Below, one piece after another: positions 25,301-38,254 of a DNA stretch of 64,000 nt (the stretch's first letter is position 1; each line of letters begins with the position of its first letter). Both the position numbers and the translations under genes were made by a program. Source of the stretch: Polyporus tsugae (Eukaryota; Basidiomycota; Agaricomycetes; Polyporales; Polyporaceae); the NCBI GenBank assembly GCA_024305745.1, contig JAHRBS010000003.1:372001-436000 (forward strand), in the 5' to 3' direction. The notes under the pieces are model-generated. The model searched no databases and had not been told where the DNA came from. It saw only the letters and a program-made list of their open reading frames with translations.

Positions 25301-25560
25301 GTACCCATGCCGGTGTCGTCGACAAGACCGATTCTCCGTGCCTTTCCGGTATCCGGGTCAACAAGCCAGGGGTTTGGGGATGGTTTGAGAGGCGTTGAAT
25401 GGAAAGGATGTGGATGGTGTTGCGGGAACCCAGTGTCAGTGCGTGCGGGCGTGGTTGGCGGGTTGGGGACTGTGGAGGGGCCCTGTGTGTCCGTGGGCAG
25501 TGGAGGGGGGGAATATACGTGGTGATCACTAGCGATAGCAGGTGCGTTGGTGTCAGACAT
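22358..25560 (-). CDS. FunK1-type protein kinase, copy 3 (intact, subfamily B)
   Basis: The most complete FunK1 copy. The start is ATG 25560 (MSDTNAPAIASDHHVY), 63 bases from a TATA box. The N-terminal region is Pro-rich, then RIGLVDDTGMGTRFHQLG, one intron near 25110-25165, and the N-terminal domain (TIKSILDAAGADHG, EDTVNDVGIYL). Kinase-region blocks: YGFYVKWKYARLLYFDRTG, EPFDWTETTSLLHDFVWK, LIGRCTRGYIAFDL, FLKDSWRPLVSG, SLICGGDVGGHRAQ. Introns near 23570-23625 and 23350-23405 flank the catalytic exon with ILHRDISVGN and FLIDWDLSRL. The last exon carries KPYRLSDDVESF and ends in KPKPKRQRKARS, a likely nuclear signal. About 890 aa. No lesion was seen. It serves as the reference for the damaged copies. 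Cellular target unknown. Confidence 0.88.
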
Positions 25561-25622
25561 GACGGGCAAGGAGGAGACGGCTCGAGGTGGAAGTTGAACT
25601 TACGGACGTGAGCCTGCGGATG

Positions 25623-25630
25623 TTTTTATA
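25623..25630 (-). promoter_or_regulatory. TATA box of FunK1 copy 3
   Basis: TATAAAAA on the minus strand, 63 bases before the ATG at 25560. Confidence 0.55.
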
Positions 25631-25649
25631 CGAGGGGAGGGAGGTTTCC

Positions 25650-25692
25650 AACTCCGACAGTTTCTTTGAGTGACGAATTGGGACGTCTATAC
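25650..25692 (+). repeat. Conserved FunK1 5' box, copy 3
   Basis: Reads AACTCCGACAGTTTCTTTGA then GTGACGAATTGGGACG, about 70% like the box at 37111-37150. Confidence 0.6.
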
Positions 25693-25931
25693 AGTTATGG
25701 GAGGAAGATTCGAACGTCTCTCGCGTGGCTCAGTGCCGCCGTCGCTGATCCAACCAAAAGGATGCCTGAGTGGAAAGTGAGTCAGTTCTCATGGCTCGAT
25801 ATGGCTGTCCAGAGCTGTCCAGGTATGACTTACAATAAAGAAACTCTCAAAAAGGGACAATGGAGGCAGTGAGCCGCAAAGGCGAGCTGCAGGTACCGAG
25901 TTGGTGGTCGATTGTTGGAATCCTGGGTCCG

Positions 25932-25990
25932 AGTCGGAGTTGAACACAGCGTTCCAGATTAGGCAGGACACCACCATAAGCGCCGGTCTG
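25932..25990 (+). repeat. Shared FunK1 upstream element, copy 3
   Basis: GGAGTTGAACACAGCGTTCC followed by AGATTAGGCAGGAC; near-match to 41413-41470. Confidence 0.65.
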
Positions 25991-26339
25991 CGCTCCAGGC
26001 GCCTCCTCCTTCAAGTTGAACTGGACCGACCGTCACGGTGTGCACTGTGCAGCCCAAGGGCCAATCTCACCTATTCTCTGAGGTAAATCTTCTGCGATTG
26101 CAGCTTGGAAACAACACCGTTTTCCACAAAGTTGTAATTACTTGCTGATTTCAACTTCGTCTGCCAGAGAAGTCCTTGAAAGTCCGAGGTGACGTTCTTC
26201 AGGATACACATACTCCATCAAGCAGTGTGGCAGTCAGATTGATGCAGAGATCCTGGATAGAAAGAAAAACGTGTACGTTTCCGACCTCCAATTCAACACT
26301 TCTCTCCCTATCATATCTGCCAGAAGTACAAGACGAACT

Positions 26340-29054
<2,715 letters not shown>

Positions 29055-30897
29055 GGCTAGCTATGGATGTGAGCGGAGTTAGACTGGTGGTGCTGCCGTA
29101 GTAGGACGGCTTCGTTAAATACCAGTGACGCCTATTGCCTCCATGGTGGGAGCACGGGATTAGTGAGTTTCGCCAAAGAAGTAATGAAGAAGAAGCCCAT
29201 ACCTTTGTCGTAAAGCCGCCCAAGGCGGGTAGCCAACGTGTGTTAGCTCTTGTGCAGAAACATGTCGGACAGCGACACCGCCGCACCCATCTCGCAGAAG
29301 CGGACCAGGCGTCGAGCCTATAATTGTGCCGGGCCCTTTTCACCATGTATAACCCAACGTTTGGCAAAAATGACCCTGGGAATGGCGTTAGCGACACAGA
29401 TGCAGAGAGTATCTCTGCTCGACGATGATCACAAGGCCGTCAGTCTCGGCGGCGAACGGTGCTGTAGAAGGGTGATAAGTTCCTATTTAGGGATAGGGAA
29501 CACGCACGCCACTCCGTCGGCGACAACGTACTAGAATCTGCGCTGAGGGCTCAGGAAGAGAAGAAGAGTACGGATCGAGGAACCGGCCCCTTATCCCCAG
29601 GCGGCCGCCCCCCGCTGACAGTGTCCAATTACGCGCTATGCTGGCGGACACCTAAGCGATCGCAGTTGAACGGATACTTGACATGATTGCTTACCACACG
29701 TGGATATTGAAGAGAGGAATTTCACAGAAGTGGAAGAAGGTTGCAGAGCGCAACGCAACTCGCCCGGCGACGATCAGAGCCGGAGCCGCATCGTTGATAC
29801 AAGGAAGATGGAGCATGCCGGGAATGAGAGGATCGTATGCGACTTGTCCAAGAGTATGGATTCGGATGATTCAAGCAATGGAATATATGCATGTATCGGG
29901 TGACATGAACGACCTCTTTGACTCACTTGAGACAACGTGCATCGTGGCCGACGCCGTAGCGGTAACTTGCGGTAGTATCGCAGGTTCCAACGAAATAGCC
30001 CGCACCTACTTCCAGGACCTCTTGGATCTTGACGTCCAAGCCTACATCGCTCATCGCTCGTCAGCCTGTCAGAGCGGCCAAGGAGAATATGCAGCGCACC
30101 GCTGACCGAGTCCCCAGGCAATTCGACTCCGAGTCACCGGAAAAACTGACTAGCGTGTGGTTGTCCAGTACACATGGCTATTTGCATTTCGTTAACTTCA
30201 ATTCAATCAGAGCTCTATGGGTGTATGCGCGGGGGAGGGTGAGAGACTGGTGAGAGTTGGTGAAACAGGCGTGTGACACTGGCCAACTCGCAGCGCAGCC
30301 AATGATAAGATAAGATAAGATTGATCCGAGCCCAGGGTCGTTGGTTCGACCCCACGTCGAGGAATATTCCTTTCTCTCTGATTTCAACGTTCAACCCTCG
30401 TAGTAGGGTATTGTTCGTCTATGCAAAATGTTTAGACATAGAAGGCTGTGAAATAGTACAAGTTTCAGCGAGGCAACACCTTGGAATCTCCCTTGGTCCC
30501 CGGTAGCTTTACAGGACGCAGCATGCCCCGTTTCTGACGTCGTGGTGACTTGGGTTGAGTTTTAATACGCGCGGAGTTGACTCGGACTGTCATCGATGCA
30601 TCAACCGACTTGCTCAGAGGATACAATTCCTCAGTGAAAATTGGCTCAGACACACCGTGCACGCTGATCCGGGAAACAGGATTGCCCGAGGTTCGTCGTC
30701 ATCGACTTCTAGTGCACAGGACAGGTAACCACAAGGGCGACGCGACATCCCGAAAGGAATGGCGTCATGATATCGGCACGCGGATCGCGGGTCATTGCTT
30801 GTGGATGACTTGCGACGCGAACTTGCTGTGAGCGCGGATGGCAGGCCCTTTCCAGAACAAGACCTGGAGAGCAAGCTCGTAAGCGATCCGGCGAAGG
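29055..30897. other. 1.8 kb between monooxygenase start and MFS gene end
   Basis: No supported gene. A plus-strand frame at 29683-30105 (140 codons) matches nothing I know. A three-fold GATAA repeat lies at 30305-30320. GGGTCGTTGGTTCGACCC near 30337-30354 is a hairpin resembling a tRNA T-arm, without the rest of a tRNA. Confidence 0.45.
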
Positions 30898-33197
30898 CTA
30901 TGGAGGGTCCAATAAATGACGCACGAAGGGGATGGGGATCATGAGCACCGCGATGAATCCAAAGAGAGAGGTCCCCCAATGGTAAGTCAGGCGGTCGTAC
31001 ATCTGCTGGGTAAACAGCGGGAACACCGTTCCCATGATGTTGCCTGCATACGAAGATGATCAGTTCCCTTCATTCTGCACGCTGGTAGGAATGGGAGTGG
31101 GAGGTAGCACTTACGCGATAGACTCTGTCCGGCCAGCGCGGAAGATGCGAAAATGCCGTAACTCTAGGGCCGTATCAGTCCCTTCATCCACCTGCGCTAT
31201 GACCGAGCTAAGACGACATACCAATCGGCCAGGTATGTGAAAACGGCGACGTAAAGGATGAAGAGCGCCGTCATGATCACCTGAAGAGGAATCAGTCCCC
31301 CAGATCTTTCAACGGAGAACGACTCGGATAGGAGCTCACAAAGACTCCCATGACCATGCCGATCCAGGGCACCGATGGGAACGTAGTCCAAGCGTAGATG
31401 AACATCCCGGCGGGCAAGAGTATCGCCGCGAGGCATGCACTGAACAAGCGTGCCTCTGGACCTTTCTTCGGGTAATATTTTCTGAGAGGTAGGACTTCAA
31501 AGGCTGATGCGCAAATACAAATGCGGAACACCTACCCGTAAAGCTTTTCCTGATATATCTGGACAGCCTCCCCAGCAAAGCACCCTATGCTGCAAAAGAA
31601 AACGGAGATGTGCGTCGCGACGGGAGATACGCATACAATGGCAGAATATTCACATCATGGTCACGAATACCGTCCCTGTCTGCCCAGTATTGAAGTGGTG
31701 AACATCTGAGAACGCCGGGCCGATGGACCTACAGCAACTGTGAGTATCGACATTGCGGTGTAGCAGATAGTCCGCACCTAATGAGAGCGTAAAGGATGCC
31801 CCATGCGAATCCCACCCAAAGCTACGCGCGGTATGAGCTTAAGACCTCATGACAGAGTATGGACTGCCGTACGCTAAAGGATGCGACCACAGGCTCCGAG
31901 ATCAATAGGTCTGCATGACGTCAGCACAAAGCCAACGGTCTCATAAGGTCGCACTCACAAAGGGGACGCGTGCATGAGATGTAAATCAACGTGCGCAGGC
32001 TGGCGCGCTCGACCTCTACACGGGCACGGTAACGCAGGTCCCCTGTCTCCTTGCGCAGCTTCTTCGCGAGCCGCGTCAACAAGACCGCCGACCGTGTCTC
32101 CTTCATGAAAATCGGCATGCCGACCAGGAGCACGCCTAGCAGACTAATAGAGCATAAAGGTCAGTTCAGGCTGGTCATCATGCACAGTGAGTGAACCACG
32201 GAACGCGCATTATGTGAAGCCACTGGATCCAGCGCCATTCGAGATGAGGGTTCTGCTCGATTCAGCCAGCAGCAACACAGCCTATACCGGGACCCGCGAG
32301 CGCCATCACTGCAAATACAGACATTGGCAGTCCGCGCCTACCCGAAAGTAGTTAGCCCGAATACGAGTAGCAGTTCCGTGCGGACTGTTCTAGTTACTCG
32401 TGGGGCGCCCAGATATCCGCAATGGAGCCTCCGACCATCGCGGAAGAGGTTGAGCCAAAGGCTCCGGCAAGGAGACGAGACACAATGACAGTCTGCACGT
32501 TTTGGGATCTCCAAGGTTGTGGGTTAGACAGCGACTCGTGCAAACTTTGTAGCGAGACACTCACAGCGCCGTCATCACATGCATGAGCAGGCAGCCGATT
32601 GCGCTCACGTTGTACAGCGGCTGTCTCCCGAATTCTTCGCTGAAGGAGCTCGTGACAAGGGGGACAAGGGCGAACCCCAGAGTGTACATGGACATCCCGA
32701 TGGTTGCCTGGAAGCGAGTCGCATCCAAATCTCGAGTCATGGAAGGGAAGCCAAGTGCGTACGCTCCGGATGAGGAAGCTGCGGATATGTCATCAGAAAT
32801 GCATTCGACGAACGGATTGAGATGAGACGGACCTGTAATGAGCGAGAAGAAAGAGGCTGTAAGCGTGATGGCCCATTTTCGGGCATACGTGAAGTTCGCG
32901 GGGTCGCGTGGATCTCCATCTGTGAAGTCGACCTGCCAGTGCCGGCAACGCGGTCAGAACATTGAGTACAGAATCCACAGGTTAACGTACGTATATGATC
33001 TCAGTCGCAGTGTCCTTCGAGGCTTCGTGGATCTTCTCGTCGGGATTCTCGACGTCCTCGTCAATCCCAGCATCCGCAGGTTGTTCAACCATGGAGACGC
33101 GCTGGTTCAATGTGTCCCGCACGCTCGTATTCGCGCAGGGCTTTCCCTCGGTCCTGTCCTCTTCGTTGGCAGTAGCCTGGATGGACGTCCTCGACAT
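30898..33197 (-). pseudogene. MFS transporter (DHA1-like) with in-frame TGA
   Basis: Twelve-helix major facilitator of the fungal polyamine/multidrug type. The start is ATG 33197 in a CCACCATG context, with a hydrophilic N-terminus of about 80 residues. Exons join well: RKWAITLTASFFSLIT, ALGFALVPL-type helix, EEFGRQPLYN, QNVQTVIVSRLLAGAFGS, GGSIADIWAPHERGLPMSVF, HLEWRWIQWLH, KETRSAVLLTRLAKKLRK, RPLYLLISEPVVASFS, FAWGILYALI, YYPKKGPEARLF, LLPAGMFIYAW, FTYLADW, QSLS-NIMGTVFPLF. A TGA at 32262-32264 falls between VAAG and IEQNPHLEWRW, where relatives have Trp or Tyr. The next intron (32149-32208) starts with GC rather than GT. The last exon ends early after PIPFVRHLLDPP. Taken together the copy is probably inactive; a sequencing error at one base cannot be excluded. 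Confidence 0.8.
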
Positions 33198-33894
33198 GGT
33201 GGCGGGGACAAAGGCGGACTGCAGAAAAATTCAGGCTGCTGTGGAGGGCACGGATGCCGTCAGGCGAACCCAGGCTCATTTTAGATGCAGGCGGCCGGCG
33301 GAAGAATGATAACGGCTCCCGCGTTCCGACCAGTCGCTGCATCGTGTGAAAACACAACGCTACCTAGGGATCAGGATATTCAGAAGAAGGCATCGGACTG
33401 GCACTGGCACTCTGGATCGTCGGACTGCTCACCTAACCAATTATTGTTACCCCAGCCCGGGTTTGGACTGTGACCCACTCAGATTAGGACAAAATTTGTC
33501 GAATATCCATGGAGGTGCTTTGTTGCCGGGGAGTCGGTAAGAGAATTCAAAGTTGTGGGAGATTTTGGCCAGAGAGGGAAACATCCGGTGAGAGCAAAGT
33601 GGGAGATTTGTTCAGTGTTCACGCGCATGAGAGCTCAGAGGAGGACATATGCTTGTCCCTGTTTGGCACAGGCTTCGAATTCTAATATGCACAAACAAAC
33701 ATCCGACAAAGTCGGGGTCGGGCTTATGCCAAGCCTCACGGCTAGGACTCCGAGTCGTCCGAAGGTTGCAGTTTCTGTCGGACGGAGAAACAGACTCAGA
33801 TCGTATAATGGAACACGGGCTCATGAATGGCTACGGGATACGGATACTCTGATAAACTGCCACCCCCTCGGAAACTCGGAATACTCGTCAACTG
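33198..33894. other. MFS promoter side and 3' flank of FunK1 copy 4
   Basis: Contains the left direct repeat (33540-33713). No gene was seen. Confidence 0.5.
33540..33713 (+). repeat. Left direct repeat flanking FunK1 copies 4 and 5
   Basis: Shares AGAGAATT, AGGGAAACATCC and TAATATGCACAAACAAACAT, then CCGACAAAGTC, in the same order and orientation with 41531-41670. Similarity is interrupted by indels, so the repeat is old. Confidence 0.6.
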
Positions 33895-36800
33895 CTACTG
33901 GGTGTTCTTCTGACGCTTCGGGACTTGAACCCGCGTAGGCGACCCACTATTGCTGTCGGCCTCTGGCGCCGGGGCCTCGCCATCGTCACGAGAATCATCG
34001 TCTTGCCTCCGTTTGTTCCTCTGCACCGCACTCGAAGACGAAGTAGCGGAAGACGGATCCGGCCCAGCGGATGCGTTCTGAGACGTCGCCGTCGGGGAGA
34101 CGACGGCCTGGCGACGGGGTGGGAAGTGCTGCTTGCTATCGAGAGTCTGACTCCGTGACAAGGTGCCGATGCCCCGCGAGGCGACGTTGAGCACCAGGTC
34201 GATGGGGTCCTGATCGAAGCGGAGATGGAATTGATCGTCCTCCCTCGGAGCCGCGTTGCTCCTCCACTTCTTGAAGACGTCTACCAATGAAGAGTGCACG
34301 GAGAGGAACCCGTCGACATCATACGGGTTGGCTGCGGGGTGTGCGGCCTGTTGATGGGGTGGAACAGGGACACGTTCGTGCAGAGTAGGCGCAGGCTGGA
34401 CCCGCCTCATACTGTTAATGATATCCATGAAGTCGTCAGAATCATCTCGCTCCCCCAGTGCGAGCGCAGGCTGGGGCTGACGTGGCTGCTGTGAGGTATC
34501 ATCGGGAATGCCGTACAGGGTTTCCATGAGAGCCATGTCGATCTTCTCGTAGTGTCTAAAGCAACCCTCCGCTAGGTCGTCCAGAAGGCCTTGGAGACTG
34601 TCGTTGTTCCTGACCCGGAACGTTGACTTCCGTGCGGAGAATGTGATCATCTTCTGCTGTCCGCCAACGCGAATACCGGCGATGCTGGTCTTCGTGCTGT
34701 GTTCGTATTCAGTTTGGACGAATGTGCGAAGACCGGCGACGCTCGTCCTGTGGAAGCGAAGGACGATCCATCGGTAGGTATGTACGAAGGACTCGATATC
34801 GTCCGAGAGTTGATAGGGCTTCCGAGGGAACGCGAGGGAGAGTGCAGAGCGAAACTGCCATGTGCCCTGTAGAACGAGTAAGCCTTGGTTGATTAATGAG
34901 CACGAGACGGGAGACATACCGTCCGATCGGGCTCCACAGGTCCTTGTTCAAGCTCGCTTCGCAAACGTGAAAGGTCCCAATCTATGAGGTATCCCCGCCT
35001 CGTGACGGGATCGATCAGAATGTTCCCAACGCTCACGTCTCGATGGAGGATGCCCGCGTTCTCCCACGCGGTGTAATGCGCTAAAACGGTAGGGTTAGGA
35101 CACATGTGCAACCTGCAAAGGGGTCAAGTTTCGTACCAATGATGACATCGAAGAAAACAACGTTGAGTTCCCCGAAGTTCGCGAACTCCGTGAGAGGTAG
35201 GCCGATCTCTTTGGTGACGATCCGGTAGTGGACACGAGGGACGGGTCGTTTCCTCTCCGGAAAGCAGCTGTGGGTAACAGTGGGCTGTTGCAGAGGGCCG
35301 CCGACGTCTCCGCCACAGACCAAGGTAGCGATACGCACGACACCACAACCATGGAGACGTTCGTACACGAGGTGTTCTGGACGTGTCCGTCCGGGTACCA
35401 GAGGGCGCCAGGAGTCCTTGAGGAAACAGAACTGCCCCGTCACAAGGTCAAAAGCGATATACCCACGCGTGCATCGTCCGATGAGAGAGTCTGCGACGAA
35501 GTGAGGTCGACCGACGAGGAACGTACGCTCCCATGTCCTCTGACCATCCGCCGGCGGAGGGTTCGGCTCGGAGTCGGGGAAGGCTTCGTCCGGGGACGGG
35601 TCCGACGACGTTACGGTCAGCCTGTAGATGGGAGCCTCGTCCGCATCGCACTCGAGCGCGTCCTCCGCCGAGCCTTTACCCTTCTTGGCCTTCGCCTTCG
35701 AAAGGAAAGCATCTTTGACGTACGGCTGGAGATCCTTCGGCAGCGAACTGTCATTCGCCTTCTTGATCACCTGTTTGATTTCGTCGTAAGAGGCCTCCTG
35801 AGCCGTCGGGTCGTATCCTAGCTGCTCCCGTGTCATATGCGCGAGCTTCCAGACAAAGTCGTGCAAGGGCGACGACGTCTCCGTCCAGTCGAACGGCTCC
35901 GAGATAAGGGCGCCGGTGCGGTCGAAGTAGAGGAGGCGCGCCCAGCGCCACTGGACGTAGAAGCCGTAGCTAAAGAGGCGATGCTGGTTGGTGGAAAGGT
36001 TGTGCATGTAGTCCCCGAGCTGACCAAGCGCAAATTCTCCCTTCGCCGCCCGCCTAATATACGGCTCGCCGTCGACATCATCGGCCGAGGGATCGAGAGG
36101 CCCGGCCTCGTCTGCAAAGTCATCCGCGCCGTCGTCGATGCCACCATGAGGGGCATCTGTCGTGAAGGGTGGTTGGGGCTGCTCTGAACCACCGTCAGCA
36201 GCCTCAGTGTTCTCCTCCTCGGGAAGGACGTCAGAGGACGATGACAACTTAGGGTGCATGTAAAAAGCGCACTCCCCGTTCTTGAGGCTTTTCACTTCGC
36301 CGAGGGCAGCCATGGAGTACCACGACCGACGACCGAAGTCTCCGCTCGCGAGCTCCTCCTTCGTGAGCTTGCTCTTCGAAGCGTCTTCGTCTGTGAGAAT
36401 AGTCACGCGCCGCACTGCCTCGGTGTCGAGGTAGATGCCGATGTCGTTGATGGTGTCCGACTGCTTGCTGTGGTCTCCCTTCCCCTTATGAGTGGGGGTG
36501 TGCAAGACACGCAGACCGCTCGTCCCAGCCGCCTGGAGCACGGACTTGATGGTCTTGGCCTACGAGCAGTCTCATTAGTTTGTTCCTCCAGCGAGTAAGC
36601 CATCGACTTACCAGCTCAATTCCAATAGCCCGCTCAGACATTCCCGTGCTATCAATGTCGGGCTTGACGAAGCCATCTCGGTCGGATGCGGTAGGGGATG
36701 GGCCAGGGATCCTGGCATGGAACGTCTGGATGCCGAGCTGGTGGAAACGGGTGCCCATGCCGGTGTCGTCTACAAGTCCAAGCCTTCGTGCGCGGCCTAT

Positions 36801-37034
36801 CTGTCGGGCGATAATCCAACTGTTTAGGCTAGGTCGGACAGGTGTCGAGTTGAACGTGTAAGGGTGATGCTGTGGGAACGTCCGGCGCTCGGTAGCTGGC
36901 GGTGTAGTTGGCGGCGGGATAGGATCTGAAGGCGAGGCATGAGAAGAGCGAGACGTGGAGGGGTCGGCAGAGGCGCCAATGTGCAATCCAGAGACAGCGT
37001 TGGCAAGTGGTTGAGAAAGAGGAGGATCAGCCAT
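33895..37034 (-). CDS. FunK1-type protein kinase, copy 4 (intact, subfamily B)
   Basis: The start is ATG 37034 (MADPPLSQPLANAVSG). Pro/Ser-rich N-terminus, RRLGLVDDTGMGTRFHQLG, intron about 36555-36610, then the long exon with TIKSVLQAAGTSGLR, DTINDIGIYLDTEAV, YGFYVQWRWARLLYFDRTG, EPFDWTETSSPLHDFVWK, LIGRCTRGYIAFDL, FLKDSWRPLVPGRTRPEH and TLVCGGDVGG. Introns near 35083-35137 and 34866-34919 flank the catalytic exon (ILHRDVSVGN, LIDWDLSRL). The last exon has KPYQLSDDIESF and ends in VPKRQKNTQ. All donors are GT. About 900 aa. The region 35183-37472, covering its promoter and N-terminal two thirds, recurs almost unchanged in inverted orientation at 61102-63379 (copy 6). It appears functional; substrate unknown. 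Confidence 0.88.
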
Positions 37035-37472
37035 GGTGAGACGAGAAGGGGAGGAAGTGACTTGTCACCTTGGAACTCTCCCCGGTTTTATTCACAGGAA
37101 GACGCCCACAAACTCCGGCCGTTCCTTTGTGCAACAAATTAGGACGCCATCGATGAGTCGGTGAGAAGAGATGCGTACTTCGAAGGTATCTTGGTGCCGT
37201 CGGTGCCAGTGGCAATCCAGCCTGATTAAGGAATGAGTCACAATCAGTTCCCAATCCGGTAAAGCTCGCCATATAAGCCTTACAATGAAATGAGAACCTC
37301 CGATGCGCGTTCGCGGAACGGTGGCAACAAAGGATTGGCCGTGAGTGTCGTGGCTGGGTGGTTTGCAATTGGCTGGTCCTGGTCAAGTTCATTGCAACGC
37401 GGGACGCGGAGTCAAATAAGCGTCCTGTCCAATTTGGGCATGGGCGGGCCGACAGTCCAGGCTCTGCCGCCC
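35183..37472 (-). repeat. Inverted duplicate, arm A (with 61102-63379)
   Basis: Promoter plus N-terminal two thirds of FunK1 copy 4. The protein differs from copy 6 at only about seven of the first 470 comparable residues after the N-terminal exon. The arms are about 24 kb apart and in opposite orientation. Confidence 0.85.
37111..37150 (+). repeat. Conserved FunK1 5' box, copy 4
   Basis: Core CCTTTGTGCAACAAATTAGG followed by ACGCCA; near-identical inverted copy at 61411-61452. Confidence 0.7.
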
Positions 37473-37825
37473 GCCGCGGGCACGGTCGACCAGTGGTCGG
37501 CCAGCCGCTATGTTTTATCTTCGCTGGCAAATTCCCCACTGGGCCACGCCAAGTCTCAGCTCATTCATCAGCGAGTCTCCCGATGCAAATGACGGCAATG
37601 GATGTGGAACACTTTTCAAGATCCCAAAGCTGTCCCAGAGTGTCATTAAGTATCAAGCCTAGCACATTAGAATCCGCGGTGGCTTCAAGGACGATACTAC
37701 TTAGTACTAATTTATAAATAATACTACATGTGTCTGCGGACCGATGTTCAAATACCGTAGTTATGAGTCCTTCAGGAGATTACCAACTTACGCATCCATT
37801 GTTCTACAGATATCCCCCCGGGCTT

Positions 37826-38020
37826 TTATCGCGCACACCAGGTCTTTTTTTGGCGTTTCTTCACTGGCAAGTTTATGACCTGCCTCGAAGGGAATCCGTC
37901 ACTACTGCTCTCCGCCTCCAGGGCAGCACTGTCGACGGCGCTGCCATCAATGGCACGGGCATCGTCGTGCTGCCTGCGCCGTTTCCCTAGCGCTCCGGGT
38001 CCAGAGATGGGCCCCGGGCC
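37826..38020 (-). pseudogene. Orphan FunK1 C-terminal fragment
   Basis: A minus-strand reading frame ends KRRRQHDDARAIDGSAVDS and then LPVKKRQKKTWCAR. This resembles the C-terminal tails of neighbouring FunK1 kinases (KRRQDDDSRDDGEAPAPEAD, VPKRQKNTQ in copy 4). No kinase body precedes it: within about 250 bases upstream the next FunK1 gene's 3' end intervenes. I read it as the leftover tail of a deleted FunK1 copy between copies 4 and 5. The similarity is short and low-complexity, so the call is tentative. Confidence 0.5.
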
Positions 38021-38254
38021 GGGGCTGAAGTGGCCCTCAATGGAATAGCGACGAGTTCGTGACCGCATCACACCCGCTGCAGCTGAGGATGCCTTGGAAA
38101 TATGACACATGCCGGACGGCCATGCGGATATGAAGTGTATACTAGACTTCGAGACAGTCAAGATGAAGATACGCGCGCCGAGAAAACGAGCCGGGAACAG
38201 AACAAACAACTTAAGGGAAAATGAAGTCGTCACCAGCCGTGCCATTTGCGCTCC

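Larger units (their letters stand above)
25561..26339. other. 5' flank of FunK1 copy 3; 3' flank of the monooxygenase gene
   Basis: Holds the TATA box, the conserved box at 25650-25692 and the shared element at 25932-25990. No gene was seen. Confidence 0.5.
37035..38254. other. 5' flank of FunK1 copy 4, with a FunK1 relic
   Basis: Holds box 37111-37150, the distant shared element 37405-37450, and the orphan C-terminal FunK1 fragment at 37826-38020. No complete gene. Confidence 0.5.

Noticed and set aside
29683..30105. 140-codon plus-strand frame with ATG start
   Set aside because: Composition and lack of homology suggest chance; no TATA or splice context supports it.
30325..30365. tRNA-like T-arm (GGTCGTTGGTTCGACCCC)
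   Set aside because: No acceptor, D arm or anticodon stem can be drawn on either strand; it is only a hairpin.
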